Source: Dastarcus helophoroides (taxonomy: Eukaryota > Arthropoda > Insecta > Coleoptera > Bothrideridae). Taken from it: a stretch of DNA of 64,000 nucleotides. The notes below the pieces were generated by a model. It saw only the letters and a program-made list of their open reading frames with translations, did no database searches and was not told the origin of the DNA. The DNA lies in contig CM053327.1 of assembly GCA_028583605.1 (NCBI GenBank), forward strand, positions 37,915,626 through 37,979,625. The letters are read 5' to 3'. Position 1 is the stretch's first letter; each line of letters begins with the position of its first letter. A program made the position numbers and the translations under genes. This document shows, one piece after another, positions 22,241-35,150 of this stretch.

Positions 22241-23671
22241 ATCGAAAAATTAAAATTTAAAAACAAAATCTTCAAGATCGAATGATGGAATTATTAGGAA
22301 TAAAAAAAAAGTTAAGAATTAAAATTTTGAAAATCGAAATTTTAATTAAAAAATCAAAATTTTGAAGTTTAAAATTTCAAAATTGCTCCAAATTCGAGGC
22401 ATCAAAAAAATTAAGTAAAACTAAATCGAAGTTCGAGAATCAAAAAAATTCAGATCCCAAAATCAAAAAATCGAAATTAAAGAATCAAAATTTTTAAATA
22501 AAAAAATGAAATTTTGAGAATCAGAAGTTGGGAAATCAAAATTTTTTAAAATTAAAATTTTATGAATCGAAAAATCGAAATTTAAAAATTTAAAGTGTTT
22601 AATTTGTTAAGACTCGAAATTTTTAGTAGAATTAAAAATCGAAGTTGGAAGAATCGAAATTTTAAAAATCGAAAAGTCAAAATTTTATGGATCGAAAAAT
22701 CGGAAATCGAAATTTTAACAATTGAATTCCAAAGTCGAAAAATCGAAGTTTAAGAATCAAAATTTTGAAAATTCGAAAAAACAAAAATTTGAGGAATCTG
22801 AGAATTTGAAAAATTGAACTTTTTGGAAATCGAAATTTAAAGAATCGAAAAGTCAAAATTTTCACGTTTAAAATTTCAAAATTATTAAGATTCGAAATTC
22901 GAAGAATCGAAAAAAAAATTGAGCTGAAGGCAAAATCGAAGTTTGAAAATCGATATTTTGTGAACCGAAAAACCAGAAATCAAAATTTTGTGAACCTAAA
23001 AAACTAAAAAATTTCGAGAATCGAAAAAATTCAGATTCTAAAATCAAAATTTACAAATCACAGTTGTTATAATCAAAAAAAGGAATACTAGGAATCAAAA
23101 GAGAAGTTGGAGAATTGAAATTTTGAAAATCCAAATTTTAAATCAAAGAAATCAAAATTATGAGATTTAAAAGTTTGAATTTGCTAATAAGATTCGAAAT
23201 TTGAAGAATCGATAAAAAAATGAATAGAAGTAAACATCGAAGTTCGATAATTGAAATTTTAAGAATCGAAAAATCGAAATTTTGTGGATCGAAAAACCAG
23301 AAATTCAAATTTTGTAAATCAGAAAAAACTAAAAATTTTCCAAAAAATTCAGATTCGAAAAACGAAAATTAGAAATCAAAATTTTCAAAATCGAAAAAGC
23401 GAAATTTTAGGAATCAAAAAAATCGAAATTTTAGATCGAGAAATCGAAATTTTGGGATTTAAAATTTCGGAATTGTTTGCACTCTAAATTCTAAGAAGGA
23501 AAAAAAAATTGCATAAAAGTAAAAAAATCAAATTTCGAGAATCTAAAAAATTCAGATTTCAAAATCAAAGTCAAAATACAAAAATAGAAATCTTAAAGTC
23601 GAAAAATTGAAATTTTAAGAATCAAAATAAAAGTTGGAGAATCGAAATTATAAAAATCGAAATTTTAAGAA

Positions 23672-23820
23672 TCGAATTATCGAAATTTTAAGAATCGATT
23701 AATTGAAATTTTAAGAATCGATTAATCGAAATTTTAAGAATCGATTAATCGAAATTTTAAGAATCGATTAATCGAAATTTTAGGAATCGATTAATCGAAA
23801 TTTTAAGAATCGAATAATCA
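23672..23820. repeat. 23 bp minisatellite, ~6 copies
   Basis: A 23 bp unit (core cgaaattttaagaatcgat followed by taat) is repeated about six times with single-base changes. The junction atcgattaatcgat is self-complementary, so each boundary is a short palindrome. Confidence 0.92.
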
Positions 23821-24264
23821 AAATTTTGAGATTGGAAATTTTAAAATTGGTAAAACTCGAAAATCGAGGAATCGAAAGAACAATTTGAGTAGAAGTAAAA
23901 ATCGAAGTTGGTGAATCGAAATTTAAAGATTCGAAAAAACGAAATTGAAATAATCGAAAAATCGGAAATCAAGATTTTGAGAATCGAAATAATTGAGATT
24001 CCAAAATCGAAAAATCAAAATTTGAGAATCAAAATCAAAACAAAGTTTTATAAATCTAAATAGAAGTTGGAGAATCGAAAATTTGAAAATCAAAATTTTA
24101 AGAATCGAGTATTCGAGTTTTAAAATTTGGAAATTGTTATGAGTCGAAGTTCCATAATCGAAATTTAAAGAATCGAAAAATCGAAATTTTGTGAATCGTA
24201 ATTTTGAAAATCGAAATTTTAAGCTTTAAGAATTCGAGTTCTAAAATTTCGAAATTGTTATGAC

Positions 24265-26250
24265 TTGAAGTTCCAGAATCGAAATTTAAAGAATCCAAAA
24301 ATCGAAATCTTGAAAATCGGAATTCTGAAATTCGAATTCTCGATTTTTGAAATTTCGATTTTCAAATTTTCGATTTTTAAAATTTCGATTTTTCGAGAAT
24401 CGAGAATTCGAGTTTTAAAATTTCGAACTTGCTATGATTCGGTGTTCCAGAATCGAAATTTAAAGAATCAAAAAATCGAAATTTTGAAAATCGGAATTCT
24501 GAAATTCGAATTCTCGGTTTTTGAAATTTCGATTTTCAAATTTTCGATTTTTAAAATTTCGATTTTTCGAGAATCGAGAATTCGAGTTTTATAATTTCGA
24601 AATTGTTATGACGAAGTTCCAGAATCGAAAAATCGAAATTTTGTGAATCGAAATTTTGAAAATCGAAATTTTAAGAATCGAAAATTCGAGTTTTAATATT
24701 TCGAAATTGTTATAATTTGAAGCTCCAGAATCGAAATTTAAGGAATCGAAAAATTTCGATTTTCAAAATTTCGAGTCGATTTTTCGAGAATCAAGAATTC
24801 GAGTTTTAAAATTTCGCACTTGTTATGATTCGAAATTCCAGAATCGAAATTTAAAGAATCTAAAAATCGAAATTTTGCGAATCGAATTTTGAAAATTGAT
24901 ATTTTAAAACTCGAATTCTCGATTCTTAAAATTTCGATTTTGAAAATTTCGATTCACAAAATTTCGATTTTTTGAGAATCGAGAATTCCAGTTTTATAAT
25001 TTCGAAATTGTTATGACTTGAAGTTACAGAATCGAAATTTAAAGAATCAAAAAATCGAAATTTTGTGAATCGACATTTTGAAAATCGAAATTTTAAGAAT
25101 CGATAATTCGAGTTTTAATATTTCGAAATTGTTATGATTTGAAGTTCCAGAATCGAAACTTAAAGAATCGAAAAATCGAAATTTTGTGAATCGAAATTTT
25201 GAAAATCGAAATTTTAAGAATCGAAAATTCGAGTTTTAATATTTCGAAATTGTTATGATTTGAAGTTCCCGAATCGAAATTTAAAGAATCGAAAAATCGA
25301 AATTTTGTGAATCGAAATTTTGAAAATCGAAATTTTAAGAATCGAAAATTCGGGTTTTAATATTTCGAAATTGTTATGATTTGAAGCTCCAGAATCGAAA
25401 TTTAAAGAATCGAAAAATTTCGATTTTCAAAATTTCGAGTCACAAAATTTCGATTTTTCGAGAAACGAGAATTCGAGTTTTAAAATTTCAAACATGTTAT
25501 GATTGGAAGTTCCAGAATCGAAATTTAAAGAATCGAAAAATCGAAATTTTGCGAATCGAATTTTGAAAATTGGTATTCTAAAATTCGAATTCTCGATTCT
25601 TAAAATTTCGATTTTCAAAATTTCGATTCACAAAATTTCGATTTTTTGAGAATCGAGAATTGTTATAACTTGAAGTTGCAGAATCGAAATTTAAAGAATG
25701 GAAAAATCGAAAGTTTGTTAATCGAAATTTTGAAAATCGAAGTTTTAAAACTCGAATTCTCGATTCTTAAAATTTCGCTTTTCAAAATTTCGATTCATAA
25801 AATTTTGATTTTTCGAGAATCGAGAATTCGCGTTTTGTATTTTCGAAATTGTTATGACTTAAAATTCCAGAATCGAAATTTAAAGAATCGAAAAATCAAA
25901 ATTTTGTGAATCGAAATTTTGAAAATCGAAATTTTAAGAATCGAGAATTCGAGTTTTAAAATTTCGAAATTGTTATGACTTAAAGTTCCAGAATCGAAGT
26001 TAAAGAATCGAAAAATCGAAATTTGGCGAATCGAAATTTTGAAAATCAAAATTTTGAAACTCGAATTCTCGATTCTTAAAAGTTCGATTTTCGAAATTTC
26101 GATTCATATAATTTCGATTTTTCGGGAATCGAAAATTCGAGTTTTAAAATTTCGAATTTGTTATAATTCGAAATTCCAGAATCGAAATTTAAAGAATCGA
26201 AAAATCGAAATTTTGTGAATCGAAAAAAAAACCGGAAATCGAAGGTTCGA
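24265..26250. repeat. Tandem units each carrying an imperfect inverted repeat
   Basis: Units begin with agaatcgaaatttaaagaat and are spaced about 120-190 bp. Many contain one segment and its reverse complement. For example about 24865-24905 pairs with about 24927-24972, and similar folds are centred near 24335, 24515, 25590, 25763 and 26070. The motifs at fold centres are cgaattctcg-like and are themselves palindromic. Confidence 0.85.
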
Positions 26251-26345
26251 TGATCGAGAAAATTTAGATTCCAGAATCGAAAAATCGAAATTTAAGAATG
26301 AAAATTTTGAGAATCGAAATTTGAAAGAATAAAAAATCGAAATTT

Positions 26346-27060
26346 TGAATATGATTACGAAGAAATGTTTATCTACGTGTATTATTTTTGGTTTATTTAC
26401 TTAATTTTCTTAGTCATTCTTTTACGTAAAATTGAAGCAATACAATTTTAAGATCTAAAAGAATGCTGCATTTTAAATTTTTAGTTTATTAGCATTTCAG
26501 CTTATGAAATATACGAAGAATAATATTTGTTAAAAGTGTTTAAAAATATCCCACTTAAGTATTCAATTTTCTGCCTCCTTTTACGCCCCATTAAGAGAAA
26601 TTGCTACATTCGTCATAGTTTTGTGTCGACTTCCCTTTCTTCTCGCTTCTTCGCGCTAAACGGCCTTATCTGGCGCTGTAAAAATCGGAAACCCATAAAT
26701 ATTAGACGCGCACATTAAAAATGTGCTAGACTACGGTATGGGCAAAACTGCTGATAAACAAGAGGCAGGATCCAATCTGGCACCCCCAGGGGAATACGAA
26801 AGATGAAAACGGGGGCGAATGCGAGACCGCTGTCTATATTCTTTTGTTAAAATACGCGCCGGATAAACGCAAAAACCTCGAAGTTTAATAAAAATGATAC
26901 GAAGGCTCCTCGGCCGAGATATTTGGGTCAGAATATGAATCCCGGCAAAAACGGAATGAATTACTTCTCTCTTTATAAATAATAATTTGTTCCTGAAACG
27001 CGATTAAGGGCACATCGGGCTTTATTCGCTATTCAACTGAAGATGCAGCTTGTTTCGTCG
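26346..27060. other. Unique island
   Basis: Non-repetitive and GC-richer from about 26600. It includes ctaaacggccttat (26656-26669) and ggcgctgtaaaa (26672-26683), which recur together at 51.5 kb. ORF 26527-26718 has no recognisable domain. Candidate regulatory island. Confidence 0.45.
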
Positions 27061-27990
27061 CGACGTTTATGCGATTCTCCAAATTTCGATTGTCGATTTT
27101 TAAAACTTCGATATTTCGATTTTGGAAGTATTTTTATTCTTAAAAGCTAATATCTTTCTACTAACGAAATTTTAAATCTTGATTCTTGAAATTTCGATTT
27201 TCTGATTCTTGAAATATTCGATATTTCTTTCAATTTCCAAAATTTCAATTATTTTTGATTTTCGGAATTTCGATTTTTCAATTCGCGACTTTATATGCGA
27301 TTTTCGAAAATTTGATTGTCGCTTTTTAAAATTTTGATATGTTGATTTTCAGATTTTGGAAATTCAATTGTTTGTTGATTCTTGAAAAGTAATATTTTTC
27401 TACTGACGAAATTGCAAATGTTGATTTTTAAGATTTTGATTCTGTGACTCTTTCAAATTGTGATTTTATGATTCAGGTCTCGATATTTCAGTTTTTTTTT
27501 AATTTCGATTTGCTAATGTTAGCATTTTGATTCTTCTATTTTTCAGATTGATATCATATAGTGTTAATCTTTCCGTTAAATTTTCTGCCTCAAATTTTCG
27601 ATTGACCTGAAATTTGATTCTTGAAATTTTGACTCTCCTATTCACGGAATTTTATGTTTTCGAACTTTCCTTATTTCATTGTTGCTTCTCAACGTTTTGA
27701 ATTATAAATTCTCAAATTTTTCGATTATTTCAATTTTGTGATTTGTAAAATTTCGATTTTTGATACTTGCCAAAATTTCAGTTCTTATTCTGATAATTTT
27801 AATTTTTCAATATTGAAAAATCATATTTGTAAAATTTTAATTTCTTGATCCTTGATCCTCTAAATATTTTAATTCTTCGAAATTTTAATATTTAGGGTTA
27901 ATAAAATTTTGGTCATTTGATCTTTAAATTTTCTTATTTAAATTATCAATTTCCAAAACTTCAATTACTTTGATTTTTTGGTTCAAGCAA
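27061..27990. repeat. AATTTCGATTTT-type degenerate repeats, inverted relative to 20.7-26.3 kb
   Basis: This is the reverse-complement flavour of the preceding array: short phrases such as gatttttcaattcg and attcttgaaatttcgatttt, more diverged and without a clean period. No gene. Confidence 0.75.
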
Positions 27991-30900
27991 GGTCCAAAAC
28001 ATTATGAAAAGTTTGTGAAGTTATGCAATAAAATTGAAACCATTGATTATCGATTCCAAAAATATTCTATATTCGATCAGAAACTAGAAACTGTTTGATT
28101 TTGACACTTAAAAGTTTGAAACTCGTTGTTTGCTTTCGGCTCTTTTTAAAGCTTAAACATTCTGATGGTCAAATTTAAAGTATTTCAAGGAGTCATAGAC
28201 TTGAAACGAATTTGATTTTGACACCTGAAGCTAAAATTTGTTGCAAGTTTTTGGCTCTCTTTAATGCTTGAAGACCTCCAAAAATAATATAAATTTCGTA
28301 AAGATTAGTTGCACTTTTCGGTGGCTCAATTTGAAATATTGGTTAAAGAGTCAGAAACTTGAAACATGATTTTCACAACTGTAACTTAAGTTTTAAAGGG
28401 ATTTTGTGGCAAGTTGTCTACTGTTCTTTTCCTTAAAGGCTAAATGGCAACAAAACATAAATGAAACGACACAAAAAGATATTTCAAAAGGAATCAGAAA
28501 CTTGAAACTGTTTGATTTTGTTACTTGAAAGCTGAAATTTGTTATAAGTTATCCGCTTGCTGCTCCTTTTAAAGCTTGAACATTTCGATGGTCAAATTAA
28601 AATATACTTCAAGGAGTCAAGAACTTGAAACTATTTAATTTTGATGCTCGTAAGCTAAAATTTGTTGCAAGTTACTTGCTTTTGGCTCTTTTTAATATTT
28701 AAAGGCAACAAGGCACTAGAAAAATAATTTTAATTTTGTAACGATAAGTTAAACCTTTCGGTTGTCTGATTTGATATATTGTTTAAGGAGTCAGAAACTT
28801 GAAACATGATTTTCAAAACTTTAACTTGAGCTTTCAAGGGATTTTGTTGCAAGTTGTCCACTGTTCTCTTCCTTGAAAGCTAAAAGGTAACAAAACGTAA
28901 AATAAACAACACAGAAAGACGTTCTAAAAGGAATCAGAAACTTGAAACTGTTTGATTTTACACTTGAAAGCTGAAGTTTGTTTTAAGTTGTTCGCTTGCG
29001 GCTATTTTTAAAGCTTGAACATTTTGATGATTAAATTAAAATTTAGTTCAAGGAGTCAGAGGCTTGAAAGGATTTTATTTTGACATTCATAAATTGTAAG
29101 TTATCTGCTTTCGGTTTTCTTTAAGGCTACAAGGCAACAAGGCCCCACAAATAATACAGATTTCGTAAAAGTAAGCTGAATTTGTTGGTGGTCCAATTTA
29201 AAATGTTATTGAAGGAGTCATAATCTTGAAACATGATTTCCACAACAGTAACTTGAGCTTTACAGGGATTTTGTGTCAAGTTGTCTACTGTTCTCTTCCT
29301 TGAAAGCTAAATGGCAATAAAATGTAAAAGAAACGACACAAAAAGTTATTCCAAAAGGAATCAGAAACTTGAAACTGTTTAATTTTGACACTTGAAAACT
29401 GACGTTTGTTATGTTATCCGTTTGCTGCTCTTTTTAAAGTTTGAACATTCTGATGGTCAAATTAAAATGTACTTCAAGGAGTCAGAGATTTGAAACTATT
29501 TAATTTTGATACCCGTAAGCTAAAATTTGTTGCAAGTTGCCTGCTTCCGGCTCTTTTTAATGGTTAAAGGTAACAAGGCCCTAAACAAGAGTATAAATTC
29601 TGTAACGATAAGTTGAACCTTTCGGTTGTCCAATTTGAAATATTGTTAAATGAGTCAGAAACTTAAAACATGATTTCCAAAACTATAACTTAAGCTTTCG
29701 ATAGATTTTGTGGCAATTTGTGTACTGTTTTCCCCTTGAATGCTATAAGGTAAAAAAAAACGTAAAAGAAACAACAAAGGAAGACATTCTAAAAGGAATC
29801 AAAAACTTGAAACTGTTTGATTTTGACACTTGGGATCTGAAGTTTGTTGAAGTTGTTTGCTTGCGGCAATTTTTAAAGCTTGGACATTCTGATAATCAAA
29901 TTAAAATTAAATTCAAGGAGTCAGAGGCTTGAAAGGATTTGATTTTGACACTCATAAGTTGCAAGATGTCTGCTCTTGGTTCTCTTTAAGGCTATAAGGC
30001 AACAATGCCCTACAAAAAATAATATAAATTTTGTTAAGTTGAACCTTTCGGTGGTCCAATTTGAAATATTATTGAAGGAGTCAGAAACTTGAAACATGAA
30101 TCCACAACTATAATTTGAGCTTTCTAGGGATTTTGTGGCAAGATGTCTAGTATTCTCTTTCTTGAAAACTAAAAGGTAACAAAACGTAAAAGAAACAACA
30201 CAAAAAGACATTCTTAAAGGAATCAGAAACTTGAAACTCTTTGATTTTGCCACTTGGAAGCTGCAGTTTGTTTTAAGTTGTTTGCTTGCGGCGATTTTTA
30301 AAGCTTGAACATTCTGGTGATCAAGTTAAAATTTAGTTCAAGGAGTCAAAGGCTTGAAAGGATTTGACTTTGACACTCATAACTTGCAAGTTGTCTGCTG
30401 TCGGTTTTCTTTAAGGCTACAAGGCAACAAGGCCCCGAAAGTTATACAGATTCGGTAAAAGTAAGCTGAATTTTACGGTGGTTCAATTCAAAATGTTATT
30501 GAAGGAGTCAGAAATTTAAAAAATGATTTCCACAACTGCAACTTGAGCTTTTGAGGGATTTTGTAACAAGTTGTCTACTGTTTTCTTTCTTGAAAGCTAA
30601 AAGGCAACAAAACGTAAAAGAATCGACATAGATTGATATTCTAAGAGGAATTGGAAACTTGAAACTGTTTGATTTTGACACTTAGAAGCTGAAATTTTTT
30701 ATAAGTTGTTCGCTTGCAGCTCTTTTTAAAACTTGAACGTTCTGATGATCAAATTAAAATTTCAGTTCAAGGAGTCAAAGGCTTAAAAGGATTCGATTTT
30801 GACACTCATAAGTTGCAAGATGTCTGCTTTTGGTTCTCTTTAAGGCTACAAGGCAACAATGCCCTAAAAAAATAATATAAATTTTGTAACGATAAATTAA

Positions 30901-33900
30901 ACCTTTCAGTGGTCCAATTTAAAATGTTATTGAAGGAGTCAGAAACTTGAAACATGGTTTCCACCACTGTAACTTGAGCTTTCTAGGGATTTTGTGGCAA
31001 GTGTCTACTGTTCTCTTCCTTGAAAACTAAAAAGTAACAAAACGTAAAAGAAACGACGGAGAAAGATATTTTAAAAGGAATCAGAAACTTGAAAATGTTT
31101 GACTTTGACACTTGGAAGCTGCAGTTTGTTTTAAGTTGTTCGCTTGCGGCGATTTTTAAAGCTTGAACATTGTGATGATCAAGTTAAAATTTAGTTCAAG
31201 GAGTCAGAGGCTTGAAAGGATTTGATTTTGACACTCATAAGTTGCAAGATGTCTGCTTTTGGTTCTCTTTAAGGCTACAAGGCAACAATGCCCTACAAAA
31301 AATAATATAAATTTTGTAACGATAAGTTGAACCTTTCAGTGGTCTAATTTAAAATATTATTGAAGGAGTCAGAAATTTGAAACATGAATTCCACAACTGT
31401 AACTTGAGCTTTCTAGGGATTTTGTGGCAAGATGTCTGGTGTTCTCTTTCTTGAAAGCTAAAAGGTAACAAAACGTAAACGAAACAATACAAAAAGACAT
31501 TCTAAAAGGAATCAGAAACTTGAAACTCTTTGATTTTGCCACTTGGAAGCTGCAGTTTGCTTTAAGTTCTTTGCTTGCGGCGATTTTTAAAGCTTGAACA
31601 TTCTGGTGATGAAGTTAAAATTTAGTTCAAGAAGTCAGAGGCTTGAAAGGATTTGATTTTGACACTCATAACCTGCAAGTTGTCTGCTTTCGGTTCTCTT
31701 TAAGGCTACAAGGCAACAAGGCCCTAAAAAATAATATAAATTTCGTAACGATAAGTTGAACCTTTCAGTGGTCCAATTTAAAATGTTATTGAAGGAGTCA
31801 GAAACTTGAAACAAGGTTTTCACAACTGTAACTTGGGCTTTCTAGGGATTTTGTGGCAAGCTGTCTACTGTTCTCTTCCTTGAAAGCTAAAAGGTAACAA
31901 AACGTAAAAGAAACGACACAGAAAGATATTTTAAAAGAATCAGAAACTTGAAACTGTTTGATTTTGACACTTGGAAGCTGCAGTTTGTTTTAAGTTGTTT
32001 ACTTGCGGCGATTTTTAAAGCTTAAACATTCTGATGATCAAGTTAAAATTTAGTTCAAGGAGTCGTAGGCTTGAAAGGATTTTATTTTGACACTCATAAG
32101 TTGCAAGTTGTCTGCTTTCGGTTCTCTTTAAGGCTACAAGGAAACAAGAACCTAAAAAAATAATATGAATTTTGTAAAGATAAGTTGAACCTTTCGGTGG
32201 TCCAATTTGAAATGCTATTGAAGGAGTCGAAAACTTGAAACACGATTTCCACAACGGTAATTTGAGCTTTCTAGGGATTTTGTAACAAGCGGACTACTGT
32301 TCTCTTTCTTGAAAGCTAAGAGGTAACAAAACAGAAAAGAAACAACGCAGAAAGACATCCCAAAAGGAATCAGAAACTTAAAACTCTTTAATTTTGCCTC
32401 TTGAAAGCTGAAGTTTATTTTAAGTTGTTCGCTTGCGGCAACGTTTAAAGCTTAAACTTTCTGATGATCAAGTTAAAATTTAGTTCAAGGAATCAGAGGC
32501 TTGAAAGGATTTGATTTTGACACCCATAAGTTGTGAGTTGTCTGCTTTCGGTTCTCTTTAAGGCTACAAGGCAACAAAGCCCCAAAAATAATACAGATTT
32601 CGTAAAAGTAAGCTGAATTTTACGGTGGTTTAATTTGAAATGTTATTGAAGGAGTCAGATACTTGAAACATGATTTCCACAACAGTAACTTGAGCTTTCT
32701 AGTGATTTTGTGGCAAGCTGCCCACTGTTCTCTTTCTTGAAAGCTAAAAGGTAACAAAATGTAAAAGGAACAACACAGAAAGACATTTCAAAAGGAATCA
32801 GAAACTTGAAACTTTTTAATTTTGCCACTTGAAAGCTGAAGTTTGTTTTAAGTTGTTCGCTTGCAGCAATTTTTAAAGCTTGAGTATTCTGGTGATGAAG
32901 TTAAAATTTAGTTCAAAGAGTCAGAGGCTTGAAAGGATTTGATTTCGACACTCATTTGTTGTAAGTTGTCAGCTTTTGGTTCTCTTTAAGGCTACAAGGC
33001 AACAAGGCCCCAAAAACAATACAGATTCCGTAAAAGTATGCTGAATTTAACGGTGGTTCAATTTGAAATGTTATTAAAGGAGTCAGAAACTTAAAAACAT
33101 GATTCCCACAACTGTAACTTGAGCTTCCGAGGGATTTTGTGACAAGTTGTCTACTGTTTTATTCCTCGAAAGCTAAAAAGCAACAAAATTTAAAAGAAAC
33201 GCCACAGAATGATATTCTATAAGGAATCAGAAACTTGAAACTGTTTGATTTTGATACTTGGGAGTTGAAATTTGTTATAAGTTGTCCGCTTTCGGTTTAT
33301 TTCAAAGTTTGAACATTCTGATGGTCAAATTAAAATGTAATTTATGGAATCAGAGACTTGAAAGGATTTGATTTTGACACTTGTAAGTTTGGTTCTCTTG
33401 AAGGCTACAAGGCCTTCAAAATATAATACAGATTCCGTAATCGTAAGCTGTACTCTTCGGGGGGCTAATTTGAAATGTGATTTAAGGAGTCAGAAACTTG
33501 AAACATGATTTTCACAACTGTAACTTAAGCTTTTGATAGATTTTGTTGCTCTATTTCTCTCTTTCTTGAAAGCTGGAAGGCAACAAAATGTAAAAGAAAC
33601 AACATAAAAAAATATTCTAAAAGGAATCAAAAACTTGAAACGCTTTGACTTTGACACTTAAAAGCTAATATTTGTTGTAAGTTGCCTGCTTTTAGTTCTT
33701 TTTAAAATTTAACTTTCTGTTTATCAAATCAAACTTACTTTAGAGCAAATTTTGTTGTATTTTTTAATCCTTCTTGGTTTCAGGGGACAAGTTCTGTATT
33801 TTAATTTTTACTTTAAGGAGTCAGAGATTTGAAACTGTTTGATTTAGACATTCGTATAATGTATCGCAAATTGCCCGCTTCCAACTTTCTATAAGCCTTG

Positions 33901-34560
33901 AAGGCAATAAACCATCCAAAAAATAATACAAATTTCGGGAAAATGCGCTAAACTGTTCGATTGTCAGAAGAGTCAAAAACTTGAAACATGATTTTCCCTG
34001 TAATTTAAACGTTCCAGGGATTTAGTTGCAAATTGTCCACTTTTTTCTTCCTTGAAAGCTGAAAGACTACGTTATGTACAGAAACAACATAAAAACATAT
34101 TTTAATAGGAAACAGAAATTTGAAACTATTTGATTTTGACATTTGTAAGCTAAAATTTGTAAAAATTTGCCTGCTTTAGACTATTTTTGAAAAATTGAAC
34201 GTAATGATAGTGAAATTAAATTTTTTTCAAGGAGTCAGAAACTTGAAACAATTTAATTCTAACACTGGCAAGCTACCTTGCTACTACTTGCTACTATTTG
34301 AAACTTGTAAGTGGCTTGCTTTTAGTTCTGTTGAAGGCTTAACTCTAAACAATAATGCAAAGTTTGTGAAGGTACACACCACAATTTAAAGCTGATTGTC
34401 GAATTAGAAATGTAATTTAAGGAGTCAGAAAGTTGAAATGTGATTCTTCATAATTGTAGGCTAATATTTCAAGTTCGTTCGCTCTCTACCTCCATCTCTA
34501 TCTCGCTTGAAAGTCTGAAATTCAACCAAATGTAAAAAACAACATAAAAAATATTTCGTA
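27991..34560. repeat. GAGTCAGAAACTTGAAAC satellite, ~430 bp higher-order unit
   Basis: Monomers of about 120-165 bp each begin with a variant of ggagtcagaaacttgaaac. Three monomer types follow in fixed order (one continuing cttgaaaggatttgatttt, one cttgaaacatgatttcca, one cttgaaactgtttgatttt), giving a higher-order period. The first type is at about 29918, 30340, 30767, 31201, 31633, 32062, 32490 and 32921, so the period is 422-434 bp. ORFs such as 29921-30253 (minus) and 32015-32254 (minus) are phase-conserved shadows of the units. Confidence 0.93.
33374..34320. repeat. ~0.95 kb block duplicated at 40256-41205 (copy 1)
   Basis: Collinear with 40256-41205 with only scattered substitutions. 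It contains one arm of the 4.4 kb inverted repeat (33754-33804) and a local ccttgctactacttgctact motif. The two copies are about 6.9 kb apart in the same orientation. Confidence 0.9.
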
Positions 34561-35150
34561 AGAAATCAGATACCTTTAAGTATTTGATTTTTCGAATTTT
34601 GGTTTGTAAAATTTCGTTTTTTGATACTCGCAAAATTTCAATTCTCGTTCTAAAAATTTTGATTTTTCGATGTTCGAAAATCATATTTGTGAAATTTCAG
34701 TTTCTTTATATTCCAAGGTTTTCGATTTTGAAAATTTTTATATTTGAGTTCTCAAAATTTTGGTTGTTTGGTCCCCGAATTTTTTTTATTTCAATTATCG
34801 ACTCTCAAAATTTTGATTTTTTGATTCTTGAAGGTTTGCATTTTTGTTTTGTTGTTTATGTTTATGTTACGTTTACGTTATTTTTTTAATTCTTTAAATT
34901 TCAGTTTTTCAATGTTAGAAATCTCGATTCCTTTGGTGTTCGAAATTTTTTAGGTTCTTGTAAGTTCGATATTTTAATTGATTATATTTTTCTATTAAAG
35001 GAAATTCTATTTTTCGGTTGTGGAAATTTTGAATATTTCATTATTAAAATCCTGATTCTAATGGTTGAAAAACATTTCTGTTTTCAGAAAGAAAGTCGTT
35101 TCTTAGAATTTCAATTTCTCTAGCTTGGATATTTTTCGAATTTCTATTGA
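34561..35150. repeat. AATTTTCGATTTT-type degenerate repeats
   Basis: T-rich text of the same kind as 27.1-28.0 kb, for example atttttcgatgttcgaaaat. No gene; the 101-codon Phe/Ile-rich ORF at 34584 is low-complexity. Confidence 0.7.

Larger units (their letters stand above)
20741..26345. repeat. AATCGAAATTTT-type low-complexity array (5.6 kb)
   Basis: Nearly the whole stretch is made of variations on gaatcgaaattttgaaaat. Locally it is organised in longer units: ~181-189 bp units at about 21512, 21693, 21882 and 22071; a 23 bp minisatellite at 23672-23820; and ~120-180 bp units with internal inverted repeats from about 24265 to 26250. ORFs rich in Ile, Lys, Asn and Phe inside it are not genes. 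Confidence 0.92.

Noticed and set aside
29921..30253. 110-codon minus ORF, with relatives at 31635, 32015, 39282, 40017, 41293, 42076, 42823 and 44686
   Set aside because: They are the same reading frame in successive satellite units; similarity comes from the DNA repeat, not from selection on protein.
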